The position numbers and the translations under genes were made by a program. The notes below the pieces were generated by a model that saw nothing but the letters and a program-made list of their open reading frames with translations, did no database searches and was not told the origin of the DNA. 64,000 bases of DNA from assembly GCA_023400405.1 (NCBI GenBank), contig JAEXFD010000064.1, positions 68,102-132,101 of the forward strand. The letters are read 5' to 3'. The DNA is from Pseudomonadota bacterium. Its GTDB lineage: Bacteria; Pseudomonadota; Alphaproteobacteria; Sphingomonadales; Sphingomonadaceae. Shown here one piece after another: positions 26,271 to 35,890 of the stretch; the first letter of the stretch is position 1, and each line of letters starts with the position of its first letter.

Positions 26271-27800
26271 ATGTCCGGGGGTGAAGCGAGCGGACCGCTG
26301 GAGGTCGTGATCCTGGGCGGCGGCACCGCCGGCTGGATGTGCGCGGCCGGGCTGGTTCGCCATCTCGATCCGCGCGACTATCGCATCACCCTGGTCGAAT
26401 CCGACGAGATCGGTACCGTCGGCGTCGGCGAAGCCACGCTTCCCCATATCAAGCGGTTCAACGACGGCCTGGGTATCGACGAGGCCGAGTTCATGGCGGA
26501 GACCCGCGCGACCTTCAAACTCGGCATCGAGTTTCGCGACTGGGGCCGCCTCGGCGACAGCTATATCCATCCCTTCGGTGCATTCGGCGAACCCTGGGGC
26601 GGCGTTGCGTTCCAGCATCACTGGCTGCGGCTGAAGGCGGTGGGGGTGCTGGTGCGCCCGCTCGAGGCCTATAGCTTCGCCATCGCCGCGGCCCGGCGGC
26701 GCGCCTTCGACTTTCCGGACCCTGATCCCGCCTCGATCCGTTCGACCTTCTCCTATGCCTATCATTTCGATGCCGGCCGCTACGCCGCGTTCCTGCGACG
26801 TTGGGCGATCGATCGCGGCGTCACGCGGATCGAAGGCCGTGTGGCAGAGGTCGAACGCGCTCCGCAAAGCGGCGACGTCGCAGCCCTGGCCCTGGCGGAC
26901 GGAAGCCGGGTCGAAGGCGACTTCTTCATCGATTGCAGCGGCTTCCGCGCGCTGCTGATCGGCGAAACGCTGGGCGCCCCCTGGGAGGACTGGCGCGAAT
27001 GGTTGCCCTGCGATCGCGCCTGGGCAGTGCCGAGCGAGACGGCGGCGGACTGCACGCCTTTCACCCGGGCCACCGCACGCGAGGCCGGCTGGACCTGGCG
27101 GATCCCGCTCCAGCACCGCACCGGCAACGGCTATGTCTTTTCGACGCGCTTCACGGATGAAGCGCGGGCGCGCGAACTGCTGCTGTCCGTGCTGGGCGAG
27201 CCGGCGCTCGGCGAGCCGCGGCTGCTCCGCTTCGAGGCCGGACGGCGCAGCGAGTGCTGGCGCGGCAATTGCGTCGCGATCGGGCTGGCGAGCGGCTTTC
27301 TCGAGCCGCTCGAATCGACCAGCATCTATCTGATCCAGGCCGCAGTGCAGGACCTGATCGCGTTGATGCCCGGGCGGGGCGGAAGCGACCCGAGGCTGAT
27401 CGCCGAGTTCAACCGCCTGACCGCACTGCAATATGACCGGATCCGCGACTTCCTGGTGCTCCACTATGCCGCCAATCGGCGCACGGGCCAGCCGCTCTGG
27501 GACCATGTCCGCACGATGAAGCTTCCGGACAGCCTGGCCGAGAAGATCGCGCTGTTCGAGGCGCGCGGCGCTGTGCCCGATTACCGGCTCGGCCTGTTCT
27601 CCCCCGACAGCTGGCTGGCCGTGCTCGCGGGGCAGGGGCTCGTCCCCCGCGCCTATGATCCCCTGGCCGACACGCTGCCGCTTGACACCGTGGCGGACAG
27701 GATGGCGGACTTCGCCGGGCGGATCGATGCGGCGGTGGCGACGATGCCCGATCATGCCGCGTTCCTTCGCGGCTATTGCCCGGCGGAGGTGGCGGCATGA
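26271..27800 (+). CDS. Flavin-dependent halogenase-like protein (tryptophan halogenase family), motifs intact
   Basis: The 509-residue protein has FAD-binding ILGGGTAGW near residue 15. The lysine equivalent to the catalytic Lys of PrnA-type halogenases occurs in ATFKLGIEF (Lys83). The family W-x-W-x-I-P motif is present as WTWRIP near residue 275. The glutamate motif EPLEST near residue 350 is also present. So the catalytic set looks complete. Members beside TonB receptors in Caulobacter, Xanthomonas and sphingomonads are a distinct group whose native substrate is generally unknown; free tryptophan is unlikely here. Its stop overlaps the start of a paralogue (ATGA). Confidence 0.88.
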   Translation: MSGGEASGPLEVVILGGGTAGWMCAAGLVRHLDPRDYRITLVESDEIGTVGVGEATLPHIKRFNDGLGIDEAEFMAETRATFKLGIEFRDWGRLGDSYIHPFGAFGEPWGGVAFQHHWLRLKAVGVLVRPLEAYSFAIAAARRRAFDFPDPDPASIRSTFSYAYHFDAGRYAAFLRRWAIDRGVTRIEGRVAEVERAPQSGDVAALALADGSRVEGDFFIDCSGFRALLIGETLGAPWEDWREWLPCDRAWAVPSETAADCTPFTRATAREAGWTWRIPLQHRTGNGYVFSTRFTDEARARELLLSVLGEPALGEPRLLRFEAGRRSECWRGNCVAIGLASGFLEPLESTSIYLIQAAVQDLIALMPGRGGSDPRLIAEFNRLTALQYDRIRDFLVLHYAANRRTGQPLWDHVRTMKLPDSLAEKIALFEARGAVPDYRLGLFSPDSWLAVLAGQGLVPRAYDPLADTLPLDTVADRMADFAGRIDAAVATMPDHAAFLRGYCPAEVAA

Positions 27801-29266
27801 GCACGGCGCCGAACCGGATCGTCGTGATCGGGCAGGACGCGCCGCTCTGGCTTGCCGCCAACGTGCTGCGGGCGGCGCTCGCGCCGGCAGGCGTCACCGT
27901 CGAGGCCGTCGAGCTCGCCTCCGCGGCGGGCGCCTCGCACGTCCATGTCACCCAACCGGCGCTCGAGGCCCTGCACAACCGCCTCGGCATCGCGGAACAG
28001 CGCCTGCTCCGCGCCACCCGTGGCAGCTATTCGCTCGGCCAGCGCTTCATCGACGCGAGCGGGGTCGTCCCGCCTTTCTTCCACGGCCATGGTGCGATCG
28101 GGCGGCCGATCGCGGGCATGGAATTCCTGCCCTTCTGGCTCAAGGCGCGGGCGCATGGGCTGGCGGCGGGGCTCGACGATTTCAGCCTGACCGCGGCGGC
28201 GGCGCTGCACGGGCGGGTGCTCCAGCCCGATGGTGAGACCGAACGCTTCGGCCGCACCGACTATGGCTATCACCTCCCCGCCGCCGCCTATGCCCGCAGC
28301 CTGCGCACTCTCGCCATGCAGGATGGGATCGCGATGCACGAGGCGGCGCGGCTCTCGGTCGAGCGGGACGCGGGCGGCCGCATCGCCGCGCTGCGGCTCG
28401 ACGCGGACCGCCTTGTGCCCGGCGACCTGTTCATAGACGCGAGCCGCGACGGCATCCTCGGCAACGACGCCGGCTGGCAGCGCTGGCGCGACGCCTTTCC
28501 CGCCGATCGGGTGCTCCATGCCCGCGGCCCGCGGATGCGCAGCGTGCCGCCCTATGGCCAGGTGATCGCGACCGATTGGGGCTGGGCGAGCCTGCATCCG
28601 AGCGCCGAGAAGACCCATGTGGTTGCGGCCTTCTCCGCGGCAACGGCGGAGGAGAAGGTGTTCGACAGCCTGCCTTCGCTATGCGGCTTCGTGCCGCGGG
28701 AAGTCGCCTTCGAAGCCTCGTCGCCCGGTCAACAGGCCGAGCCCTGGCAAGGCAATTGCTTGGCGATCGGGCCGGCGGCGGCGCGGTTCGATCCGGTGCA
28801 CGGCGTCGACCTGCTCGCGCTGCAGCTCGGCCTCGTCCACCTGATCGCGCGCGTCCCCGTCGATGCCGAGGGTGCGGCCGAGCGGTGCGACTATAATCGC
28901 ATCGTGCCGCAGCTCTTTGCGCATCTCGCCGATTTCCAGGCGGCGCATTACCGGCTGGCCCGATATGCGGGCCTGTTCTGGGAGACGGCGCGAAGCGGCG
29001 CGGCCTCGCCCGATCTCAGCCACCGCATCGCCACCTTCGCCGCGCGCGGGCTGATCGCGCCATACGAGCATGAAAGCTTCGCCCCCGAGAGCTGGCAGGC
29101 GCTGCTGCTCGGCCATGGCGTCGTACCCGATCGCTGGTCGCCGTCGATCGACCGCGTCGCGCCCGAGCGGATGCGTGCCGAGTTCCGCGAAATGCTCGGC
29201 TTCATCCGCGACAAGGTGCTCGCCCAACCCGAACATGACCGGCTGCTCGCTGGACTCGCCGCATGA
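27797..29266 (+). CDS. Degenerate halogenase-family paralogue, probably without FAD chemistry
   Basis: The protein is 489 residues from the ATG at 27797, overlapping the upstream stop as ATGA. It aligns by order of features with the tryptophan halogenase family, but the key motifs are gone. The GGGxAGW position reads IGQDAPLWLAA. The lysine region reads GSYSLGQRF. The WxWxIP region reads WGWASLHPS. The EPLEST region reads RFDPVHGVD. General fold markers remain, for example the C-terminal block ESWQALLLGHGVVPDRW parallel to DSWLAVLAGQGLVPRAY in its neighbour. It is intact and translationally coupled, so it is not simply decaying. A partner, scaffold or sugar-binding role is possible. Confidence 0.8.
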   Translation: MSTAPNRIVVIGQDAPLWLAANVLRAALAPAGVTVEAVELASAAGASHVHVTQPALEALHNRLGIAEQRLLRATRGSYSLGQRFIDASGVVPPFFHGHGAIGRPIAGMEFLPFWLKARAHGLAAGLDDFSLTAAAALHGRVLQPDGETERFGRTDYGYHLPAAAYARSLRTLAMQDGIAMHEAARLSVERDAGGRIAALRLDADRLVPGDLFIDASRDGILGNDAGWQRWRDAFPADRVLHARGPRMRSVPPYGQVIATDWGWASLHPSAEKTHVVAAFSAATAEEKVFDSLPSLCGFVPREVAFEASSPGQQAEPWQGNCLAIGPAAARFDPVHGVDLLALQLGLVHLIARVPVDAEGAAERCDYNRIVPQLFAHLADFQAAHYRLARYAGLFWETARSGAASPDLSHRIATFAARGLIAPYEHESFAPESWQALLLGHGVVPDRWSPSIDRVAPERMRAEFREMLGFIRDKVLAQPEHDRLLAGLAA

Positions 29267-29295
29267 TTTCCCGCCTTCGTGACAAAGGACTGCCG

Positions 29296-31314
29296 ATGAC
29301 CTTCCGAACCGCCGCGCTGACGATCGCCGCCCTGCTGTCGAGCACCGCCCTCGCCCAGGCGCGCGAATGCGCCCAGTCGCCAAGCGGCGTGCTTGAGCTG
29401 TGCGTCGACGTGGCGGACGGCAAGGCGCTCTATACGATCAGCCGCAAGGGCACGCCGCTGTTCGCGCCGGCCGAGCTCGGGCTGACCTTCGAAGGCGAGG
29501 AGGCAGCGCGCTACACGACGCTGTCCGATCCGCAGCGCAAATCGGTCGATACCAGCTGGGAGCAGCCCTGGGGCGAGCAGCGCCTGATCCGCGACCGCCA
29601 CAACGAGCTGCGCGTGACGATCGGCGGCGATACCCCGCTCAATCGCGCGGTCGACGTGACCTTCCGCCTGTTCGACGACGGCGTCGGCTTTCGCTACGGC
29701 TATGCCGGCGTGCCGCAGGGCCAAGCAGTGAAGGTGAGCGGCGAACGCACCCAGTTCCGCCCGATCGGCAGCTATCAGGCCTGGTGGTACCAGGCGCTGG
29801 GCCAGGAACGCGACGAATATCTCTATACCCAGACCGACGCGCGGCGGATCACGCTGGCCGAGACGCCGCTGACGCTGAAGGGCGCCAATGGCGTCTATCT
29901 CTCCTTCCACGAAGCCGCGCTGATCGACTTTCCGAGCATGCTGCTCGCCGGCAACGGCACCGGCACGCTCACCGCCTCGCTGATGCCCTGGCCCAGCGGC
30001 GAGGCGGCGCGGCGCACCGGGCCGTTCGTCACGCCCTGGCGCACGATCCTGATCGGCGACACGCCCGGCGCGCTTGCCGACAGCCGGATCGAGCTCAACC
30101 TCAACGAGCCCAGCAAGCTGGGTGACGTCTCCTGGTTCAAGCCGGGAAAATATGTCGGGGTGTGGTGGGAGATGCACCTCAAGCATTCGACCTGGGGCAG
30201 CGGCTATCGCCATGGCGCCAACACCGAGAACGTGAAGCGCTATATCGATTTCGCGGCGAAGAACGGCTTCGACGGCGTGCTCGTGGAGGGCTGGAACCAG
30301 GGCTGGGATGGCGACTGGATCGCCAATGGCGACAAGTTCAGCTTCACCAAGCCCTATCCCGATTTCGATCCCAAGGCGCTCGCCGCCTATGCCAAGGCCA
30401 AGGGCGTGCAGCTGATCGGCCATAACGAGACCGGCGGCGCGGTGGTCAATTACGAGCGCCAGCTCGAGGACGCGATGACCTTCTATCAGAACCTCGGCGT
30501 CCATGTCGTCAAGACCGGGTACGTCAAGAACAGCGGCGAGATCGTCGATGCCGAGGGCGGCAAGCAATGGTTCGCCGGCCAGTATATGGTCCGCCACAAT
30601 CTCCATGTCGCCGAAGTGGCCGCGAAGCACCGCATCGCGATCGACGCGCACGAGCCGGTGAAGGACACCGGGCTGCGGCGGACCTGGCCGAACATGATCA
30701 GCCGCGAAGGCGCGCGGGGGCAGGAATACAACGCCTGGGGCGTACCGACCAATCCGCCCGAGCACCTGACCATCCTGCCCTTCACGCGGATGCTGGGCGG
30801 ACCGATGGATTTCACGCCGGGCATCTTCGACGTCGCGCACGGCCAGACCGACGTGACCCTGCGCGTCCAGTCGACGCTGGCGACGCAACTCGCCGAATAT
30901 GTCGTGCTCTATTCGCCGGTGCAGATGGCGGCGGACCTGCCCGAGAATTACGAGGCGCATCCCGACGCGCTCCAGTTCATCCGCGACGTGCCGACCGATT
31001 GGGAGATGACGCGCACGCTCCAATCCGAGATCGGCGACTATGTCGTGGTGGCGCGCCAGCAGCGGGGCGGCGGCGACTGGTATCTCGGCGCGATCACCGA
31101 CCAGAGTGCCCGCACGCTCGACCAGCCGCTCGATTTCCTCGCGCCGGGCAAGCGCTACGAAGCGCAGATCTATGCCGACGCACCCGGCGCCGACTACCGC
31201 GTCAATCCGCTCGCCTACCGCATCGAAAAGCGCATCGTCACCCGCGCCGACCAGCTGAAGCTGGCGCTGGCACCGGGCGGCGGCACGGCGATCCGGTTCA
31301 AGCTGCTGGAGTGA
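29296..31314 (+). CDS. GH97 alpha-glucosidase, SusB-like
   Basis: The protein is 672 residues from the ATG at 29296 (AAAGGA upstream; signal peptide MTFRTAALTIAALLSSTALA). An alternative ATG at 29263 overlaps the previous stop. Domain order fits GH97: N-terminal beta-super-sandwich, a TIM barrel (GFDGVLVEGWNQGWDGDW near 330), and a C-terminal beta domain. The barrel strand reads VVKTGYV, where retaining GH97 enzymes have a nucleophilic Asp. Glutamates in DAHEPVKDTG and EGARGQEYNAW are at positions expected for the inverting, SusB-type enzymes. It should release glucose from malto-oligosaccharides in the periplasm and thus feed the SLC45-type symporter. Confidence 0.9.
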   Translation: MTFRTAALTIAALLSSTALAQARECAQSPSGVLELCVDVADGKALYTISRKGTPLFAPAELGLTFEGEEAARYTTLSDPQRKSVDTSWEQPWGEQRLIRDRHNELRVTIGGDTPLNRAVDVTFRLFDDGVGFRYGYAGVPQGQAVKVSGERTQFRPIGSYQAWWYQALGQERDEYLYTQTDARRITLAETPLTLKGANGVYLSFHEAALIDFPSMLLAGNGTGTLTASLMPWPSGEAARRTGPFVTPWRTILIGDTPGALADSRIELNLNEPSKLGDVSWFKPGKYVGVWWEMHLKHSTWGSGYRHGANTENVKRYIDFAAKNGFDGVLVEGWNQGWDGDWIANGDKFSFTKPYPDFDPKALAAYAKAKGVQLIGHNETGGAVVNYERQLEDAMTFYQNLGVHVVKTGYVKNSGEIVDAEGGKQWFAGQYMVRHNLHVAEVAAKHRIAIDAHEPVKDTGLRRTWPNMISREGARGQEYNAWGVPTNPPEHLTILPFTRMLGGPMDFTPGIFDVAHGQTDVTLRVQSTLATQLAEYVVLYSPVQMAADLPENYEAHPDALQFIRDVPTDWEMTRTLQSEIGDYVVVARQQRGGGDWYLGAITDQSARTLDQPLDFLAPGKRYEAQIYADAPGADYRVNPLAYRIEKRIVTRADQLKLALAPGGGTAIRFKLLE

Positions 31315-31363
31315 GCGGCGGACGGCGCGGGCGATCCAGCGAGATTGTCAGTTGAGGGGAATC

Positions 31364-32515
31364 TTACTCGTCGAGCGGAGGCGCGGCGAAGGGCTCCGGG
31401 CCGGGCGTCCGCGAGAATTTGATGGCGCGCGTCACGCCGCGATAGCTGCCGAGCCGAGGATGCTGGATCGTCGCAACGATGCCTTCGGCCCGAACCTGGG
31501 GGTGATCGAACATCTCCTCGATCGCGCGCACCGCCGAGCAGGGCACGACATCCCCGAGCACTTCCTCCCATTCGAGCGCCGTGCGCGCCAGGAGCGCGCT
31601 TCGCAGCGCGGGGAGCAGTTCGGCTGCGTTGGCGGCGCGCTTGCGCACGGTGTCGTAACGCGGGTCGCTGGCCAGATCGGCCAGCCCGGTCCGCTCGCAC
31701 AGCGCTGCCCAGAAATGCGGGGTGTTGGCCGAAAGATAGAGATAGCCTTCGGCGGTCGGGTGAAGGCCGGTGATGCCGCCGGAGCGCATGTCGCGCGCGA
31801 TGTCATGCGCCTCCCCCGTCGCCTGGATCATCCGCGCCGACTGCATCGCCAGCGCGCTGCGCAGCAGCGACACGCCGACATATTGCCCCACGCCGCTGCG
31901 TTCCCGCTCGTACAGCGCGGAGGCGACGCCGGCCGCGACCAGCGCGGCCGCATAATAGTCGACCGGCGACCCGTAGGTCAGCTCCGGCACCGGCGGCTTG
32001 CCCTGCAGCACACACATGCCCGTAAATGCCTGCAGGACCTGGTCGTAGCCCGCGCGCGAGCGCATCGGCCCTTCCTCGCCATAGCCCGAGACGACACAAT
32101 AGATGAGCCGCGGGTTCAGCGCGGCGAGGCTGTCATGGTCGATCCCCAGCCGCTCGGCGACGCCGGGGCGGAAATTGTGCACGAGCACGTCTGCCTCGGC
32201 CACCAGATCGAGCAGGATCTGCCGCTTGGTCGGATCCTTCAGATCGAGGACCATGCCGCGCTTGCTGCGATTGACTCCCAAAAAGGCGCGGTTGTCTCCT
32301 ACCAGCGTCGAAGGATAGGCGCGAAGATTGTCTCCGCCGGGCGGCTCGATCTTGATGACGTCCGCACCCTGGTCGGCGAGCAGCGAGCAGCCATACGGGC
32401 CCGCAATATAGGCACTGAGATCGAGGACCCCGATGCCGCTGAGCGGTCCCGGCGGCCCCTCCCGGTCAGGGTTGCTGAACGCGGTGCGGCGTCCTTCGGC
32501 TAATGGTGCGGTCAC
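31364..32515 (-). CDS. Class III (CaiB/BaiF) acyl-CoA transferase
   Basis: The 383-residue protein starts at GTG 32515, three bases after the stop of the carboxylesterase gene. Family III hallmarks: GVLDLSAYIAGPYGCSLLADQGADVIKIE near the N-terminus, the NRSKRG motif, and the catalytic aspartate in YGSPVDYYAAAL. These enzymes move CoA between carboxylic acids by ping-pong chemistry. It is last in a six-gene leftward operon whose other members handle a glycoside. A CoA-transferase is unusual in a glycan locus and suggests that a carboxylic acid substituent is also activated and degraded; the CitE-like lyase encoded divergently at 41417 would be the next step. Confidence 0.88.
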   Translation of the reverse strand: MTAPLAEGRRTAFSNPDREGPPGPLSGIGVLDLSAYIAGPYGCSLLADQGADVIKIEPPGGDNLRAYPSTLVGDNRAFLGVNRSKRGMVLDLKDPTKRQILLDLVAEADVLVHNFRPGVAERLGIDHDSLAALNPRLIYCVVSGYGEEGPMRSRAGYDQVLQAFTGMCVLQGKPPVPELTYGSPVDYYAAALVAAGVASALYERERSGVGQYVGVSLLRSALAMQSARMIQATGEAHDIARDMRSGGITGLHPTAEGYLYLSANTPHFWAALCERTGLADLASDPRYDTVRKRAANAAELLPALRSALLARTALEWEEVLGDVVPCSAVRAIEEMFDHPQVRAEGIVATIQHPRLGSYRGVTRAIKFSRTPGPEPFAAPPLDE

Positions 32516-32518
32516 CGC

Positions 32519-34063
32519 TCAGGTCCCTGGTTGCGTGTAGGAATAGCGCGCGAAAAGCTCCCGCTGCCAGCGCCGCGGATCGCGTTCGATGCGGCTGCGC
32601 ACATCAAACATCATCGTCTCGCGCTGGTCCAGCGTATAGGCGGGCCAGCGCTGCAGGCCGCGCGGGCTTGGGTCCCCCGTGGCGGCAAAGGCGAGGAGGT
32701 GATCCTGCATCCGGCGCGACAACGCCTTGGCTTCCGGGCCGGTGCCTGTGCCGGCGTCCGCCGCACCGAGCGTCCCGAAGAACAGCGCGATGTCGAGTCC
32801 GTGGAAGGCCCCCCGCCCGGGGCGCGTCGCGGAAGCGAAATCGAGCTGGTAGACATGGGCAGGCCGCTTGGCGCGAGCGCGCGCTTCGGCCTCCAGTATC
32901 TGCGGCCTCCAGCTGCGCCCGTCGGTCGTCGCACGATAGAAGATGTCGGCGGGAGTCGCCGTCGGCAGGTGCCGGCGATAGGCGGTGACGACTTCTGAGA
33001 CAGGGGCATCCGTCGGGAGTTCGGCGGCGAGGCGGCCGGGCAGGTCCGCCCAGCTCAACTCGCGCATTTCCCGCGAGGCGGGGTCGAAGAAATCGCGAGT
33101 CTCTTCGCGCGTGCCTCCCAGGATCAGGTCGATCCCGAGGCCGTTCGCATTGGCTTCCGGCGAGAATGGATGACCGTTGAGCCAGGTGCCGTCGAGCACC
33201 GGACCCATGTCGACCGAGCCCGGCCCCAGGGGATCGGGCGCATCCAGCGCATCCAAGATGCGCTCGGCCGGGATCGCCATCAACTCCGCCGGCGCTCGGG
33301 CATTCAGCCGGGCAAGAAGCGCACGAGCCCGCTCCGTCGCACGGGCCGGCGTCGTGACCCGCACCTGCTGACCGCTCATCGTCACGGCCCGGTGGAAGAG
33401 TCCGCGCGCCGCGGGCATGGCCATCAGCGTCGCGATCTTGGCGCCGCCGCCGGATTGGCCGAACAGGGTCACTCGCGTCGGGTCGCCGCCGAACGACGCG
33501 ATATTGTCCCGGACCCATCTGAGCGCGAGGACCAGATCGAGCTGCCCGGCATTGCCGCTATCCGGAAGACGCGGATCGAGCTGGGCGAGATAGAGATAGC
33601 CGAATGCATTGAGCCGATGGTTGACGCTCACCACGACGGCACCGCCCCGTTCGGCCAGCGCCTCGCCATGCGTCACTTCGTCGCCGGCGCTGCCCAGGGC
33701 ATAGGCGCCGCCATGGATCCAGACCAGCACCGGCAAGCGGGCTCGCCGGTCGGGATCCACGGTCCAGACGTTGAGGAACAGGCAATCTTCCGACTGCGGG
33801 TGACGCTTGCCGCGCTGGGGGCAGGCGGGACCGAAAGCCCTGGCCTCCAGCGGCTCGCGGACGCTGGGGGCGGCGACTGGCGCACGGAATCGCTCGGCAC
33901 GGCCATAGCGGATACCGCGAAAGGCGCTCACCGAACCGACCTGCTCGCCGATGAAGCGGCCGGCCGGGCACGACACCGTCGTTCCGCGCGGGACCATCAC
34001 GCCGCCCCGCGCGCTTCCGGCCCACAGTGCCGCACCGGCGAGCACCTCGCGCCGCGTCGTCAC
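32519..34063 (-). CDS. Carboxylesterase type B with export signal
   Basis: The protein is 514 residues from the GTG at 34063, overlapping the GH127 stop as GTGA; longer in-frame starts would run deep into GH127. The N-terminus TTRREVLAGAALWAGSARG resembles a Tat signal. Type B features: SEDCLFLNVW, oxyanion loop VWIHGGAYALGSAG, nucleophile elbow FGQSGGGAK, and a His in GAFHGLDIALFF. The GQSGGG elbow differs from the usual GESAGG. It would hydrolyse ester-linked acyl groups in the periplasm, consistent with release of an acid for the CoA-transferase encoded next. Confidence 0.87.
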   Translation of the reverse strand: MTTRREVLAGAALWAGSARGGVMVPRGTTVSCPAGRFIGEQVGSVSAFRGIRYGRAERFRAPVAAPSVREPLEARAFGPACPQRGKRHPQSEDCLFLNVWTVDPDRRARLPVLVWIHGGAYALGSAGDEVTHGEALAERGGAVVVSVNHRLNAFGYLYLAQLDPRLPDSGNAGQLDLVLALRWVRDNIASFGGDPTRVTLFGQSGGGAKIATLMAMPAARGLFHRAVTMSGQQVRVTTPARATERARALLARLNARAPAELMAIPAERILDALDAPDPLGPGSVDMGPVLDGTWLNGHPFSPEANANGLGIDLILGGTREETRDFFDPASREMRELSWADLPGRLAAELPTDAPVSEVVTAYRRHLPTATPADIFYRATTDGRSWRPQILEAEARARAKRPAHVYQLDFASATRPGRGAFHGLDIALFFGTLGAADAGTGTGPEAKALSRRMQDHLLAFAATGDPSPRGLQRWPAYTLDQRETMMFDVRSRIERDPRRWQRELFARYSYTQPGT

Positions 34064-35883
34064 GCCGCGTCCGTCACGGGGGGCGCCGTCTCGAGCCAAG
34101 TAAGCCGCCAGCTCCCATCGCGTCGCCCGCCGGTCAGGTACCAGGGCGTGAAGCGGATGGGCGGACGACCGGCTGGGCGAACGAGCAGCGCGTCGTCCCC
34201 TTCCACGATCACCTCCTCCTCGCCGGAGAACCGCACGGTCTCGGCACGCTTGAACCCGTCGATCAGCTCGGTGGCATAGACCAGCGGCCCGCGCGTCACG
34301 GCGATCCAATCGCGGTGCAGCACCTCCTGGGCAACGGCTTCGCCCCCGGGCGCGCGCGATTCCTGGACGTTGTGCTGGGCGGCGTGATGGACGACCGCCG
34401 GCATAGGCAGGTGGAGCGTGACCACGTCCCCCGGCCGCCAGCTCCGCTCAACGCGCGCATAGTCGCCCGGCAACACCGCGATTTCCTCGCCACCGACAGT
34501 CAGCCGGGCGTTCGCGGCCCAGTCCGGCACGCGGATCGCAAGCGCGAAGCGCGCCTCGCCGGCAGGCTCGACATGGATCGCGAGCGGACCCGGATAGGGA
34601 TAGGCGCCCTCCTGGCGCAGCGTCACGGGCCCGGCCCCAGGCAGCTCCAGCGTGGCGCTGCCCGGCCCGAGCAGGTTGATGGCCGCCGCGCCGTCGCGCG
34701 TGACGCCATAGGCTATGGCCGGCAGTTCCTCCAGGGCCATCGCGCCGCTCGACTTGCAGCAGCGCCAATAAGTGGTGTGGGTTCGCCGGCCGTTCGGGAA
34801 TTGATAGTAGCACCAGTCTTCGCCGTCCGGCGCCTGCGCCCCCAGCAGGTCGTTATAGGCGCTCCGCTCGATCTCCTGCGCGAACGCCGCGTCGCCCAGC
34901 ACGGCGAGCAGTTCGCGATTGAGCTGAATCCAGGCCATGACCGAGCAGGTCTCCACATAGCCCTCAGGGCTCCAGACGCTGCCGGCATTGAAGACTTCGC
35001 GAGAACGATGTGCGACGCCGCCCCATGGCCCCCCGCCCAAGGTCAGATGGCGTTCGCGCACGGCCTCCCACTGCGCCCGCACCGCCGCCAAATAGCTGGG
35101 CTCGCCCGTCGCCCGGTAGAGCTTGGCCAATCCGACCAGGTTCCAAAGCAGTTGATAGGCCTTGCCGGTCGCGATCTCCGAGGGATCGGCCTGGGCCAGC
35201 GCCATGCTCGGCAGGCGATTGCGCGGTTCGGCCTCCATCGCGGCCACCACTATCTCGCCAAGCGCGCGATAGCGTTCCTCATGGGTCGCTTCCCACAGCT
35301 CCATGGCGCCATCGAGCAGCACCGTCGCCGACAGGCCGAAGTGGTTGCCGAGATCGATGATCGATATCGTTCCGCCCTCCAGCGTCCGCCACGCGAGGTC
35401 CCCGATCCCCTGCGCGGCGGCGAGGTATCGAAAATCGCCCGTCCCGCGCCACAGCTCGACCAGGCCGAGGATCAGGTAGGTGTGGGTCCAGACGTCCCAG
35501 GTGCGTAGCGCGGGGGCGCCGTCCCAGCTCAGCGGCTTCGGCGGCTGCGGCACGGTGAACCTTCGCTCCGGCGCATAATTGCCCAGATAGCCGTCCGGCC
35601 CCTGGCGCTCGATCAGCCAATCTGCCACGCGGCGCACACGGGCGAGCAGCGCGGCATCGCCCGCGCGCGTCGCGGCCCGCGTCGCGGCGACCAGCCACTT
35701 GCCGGCATGCTCGCCATACCAATCCCCCTCCTCGTTCGTCGCCACCTGATCGGGGCTGAACAGCGCGATGGCGGGGCTCGTCTCGTCGGTGATGAACGTC
35801 GAAAGCCGACCCAGGCGGTTCGCTTCCAGCGCCTCGCCGAGTAGCCCACCAAGCTCGACCGCCCCTGCCGGCGGGAAGACCAT
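34060..35883 (-). CDS. GH127 beta-L-arabinofuranosidase-like enzyme
   Basis: The protein is 607 residues from the ATG at 35883; a GTG at 35907 that overlaps the upstream gene is the alternative. It is an all-helical (alpha/alpha)6 barrel followed by beta-sandwich domains (DUF1680). The zinc-cysteine site of GH127 is visible: Glu-Thr-Cys (YVETCSV) near residue 311 and the Cys-Cys pair in YWRCCKSSG near residue 374. These correspond to the catalytic Glu/Cys set of the bifidobacterial HypBA1. No signal peptide is evident, so it may act in the cytoplasm. GH127 removes beta-L-arabinofuranosyl or related furanosyl groups. Confidence 0.88.
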   Translation of the reverse strand: MVFPPAGAVELGGLLGEALEANRLGRLSTFITDETSPAIALFSPDQVATNEEGDWYGEHAGKWLVAATRAATRAGDAALLARVRRVADWLIERQGPDGYLGNYAPERRFTVPQPPKPLSWDGAPALRTWDVWTHTYLILGLVELWRGTGDFRYLAAAQGIGDLAWRTLEGGTISIIDLGNHFGLSATVLLDGAMELWEATHEERYRALGEIVVAAMEAEPRNRLPSMALAQADPSEIATGKAYQLLWNLVGLAKLYRATGEPSYLAAVRAQWEAVRERHLTLGGGPWGGVAHRSREVFNAGSVWSPEGYVETCSVMAWIQLNRELLAVLGDAAFAQEIERSAYNDLLGAQAPDGEDWCYYQFPNGRRTHTTYWRCCKSSGAMALEELPAIAYGVTRDGAAAINLLGPGSATLELPGAGPVTLRQEGAYPYPGPLAIHVEPAGEARFALAIRVPDWAANARLTVGGEEIAVLPGDYARVERSWRPGDVVTLHLPMPAVVHHAAQHNVQESRAPGGEAVAQEVLHRDWIAVTRGPLVYATELIDGFKRAETVRFSGEEEVIVEGDDALLVRPAGRPPIRFTPWYLTGGRRDGSWRLTWLETAPPVTDAA

Positions 35884-35890
35884 TCCGCGA

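Noticed and set aside
28948..31023. A 691-codon open frame on the minus strand opposite the GH97 gene.
   Set aside because: No recognisable domain; the plus-strand GH97 protein has family motifs and a signal peptide.
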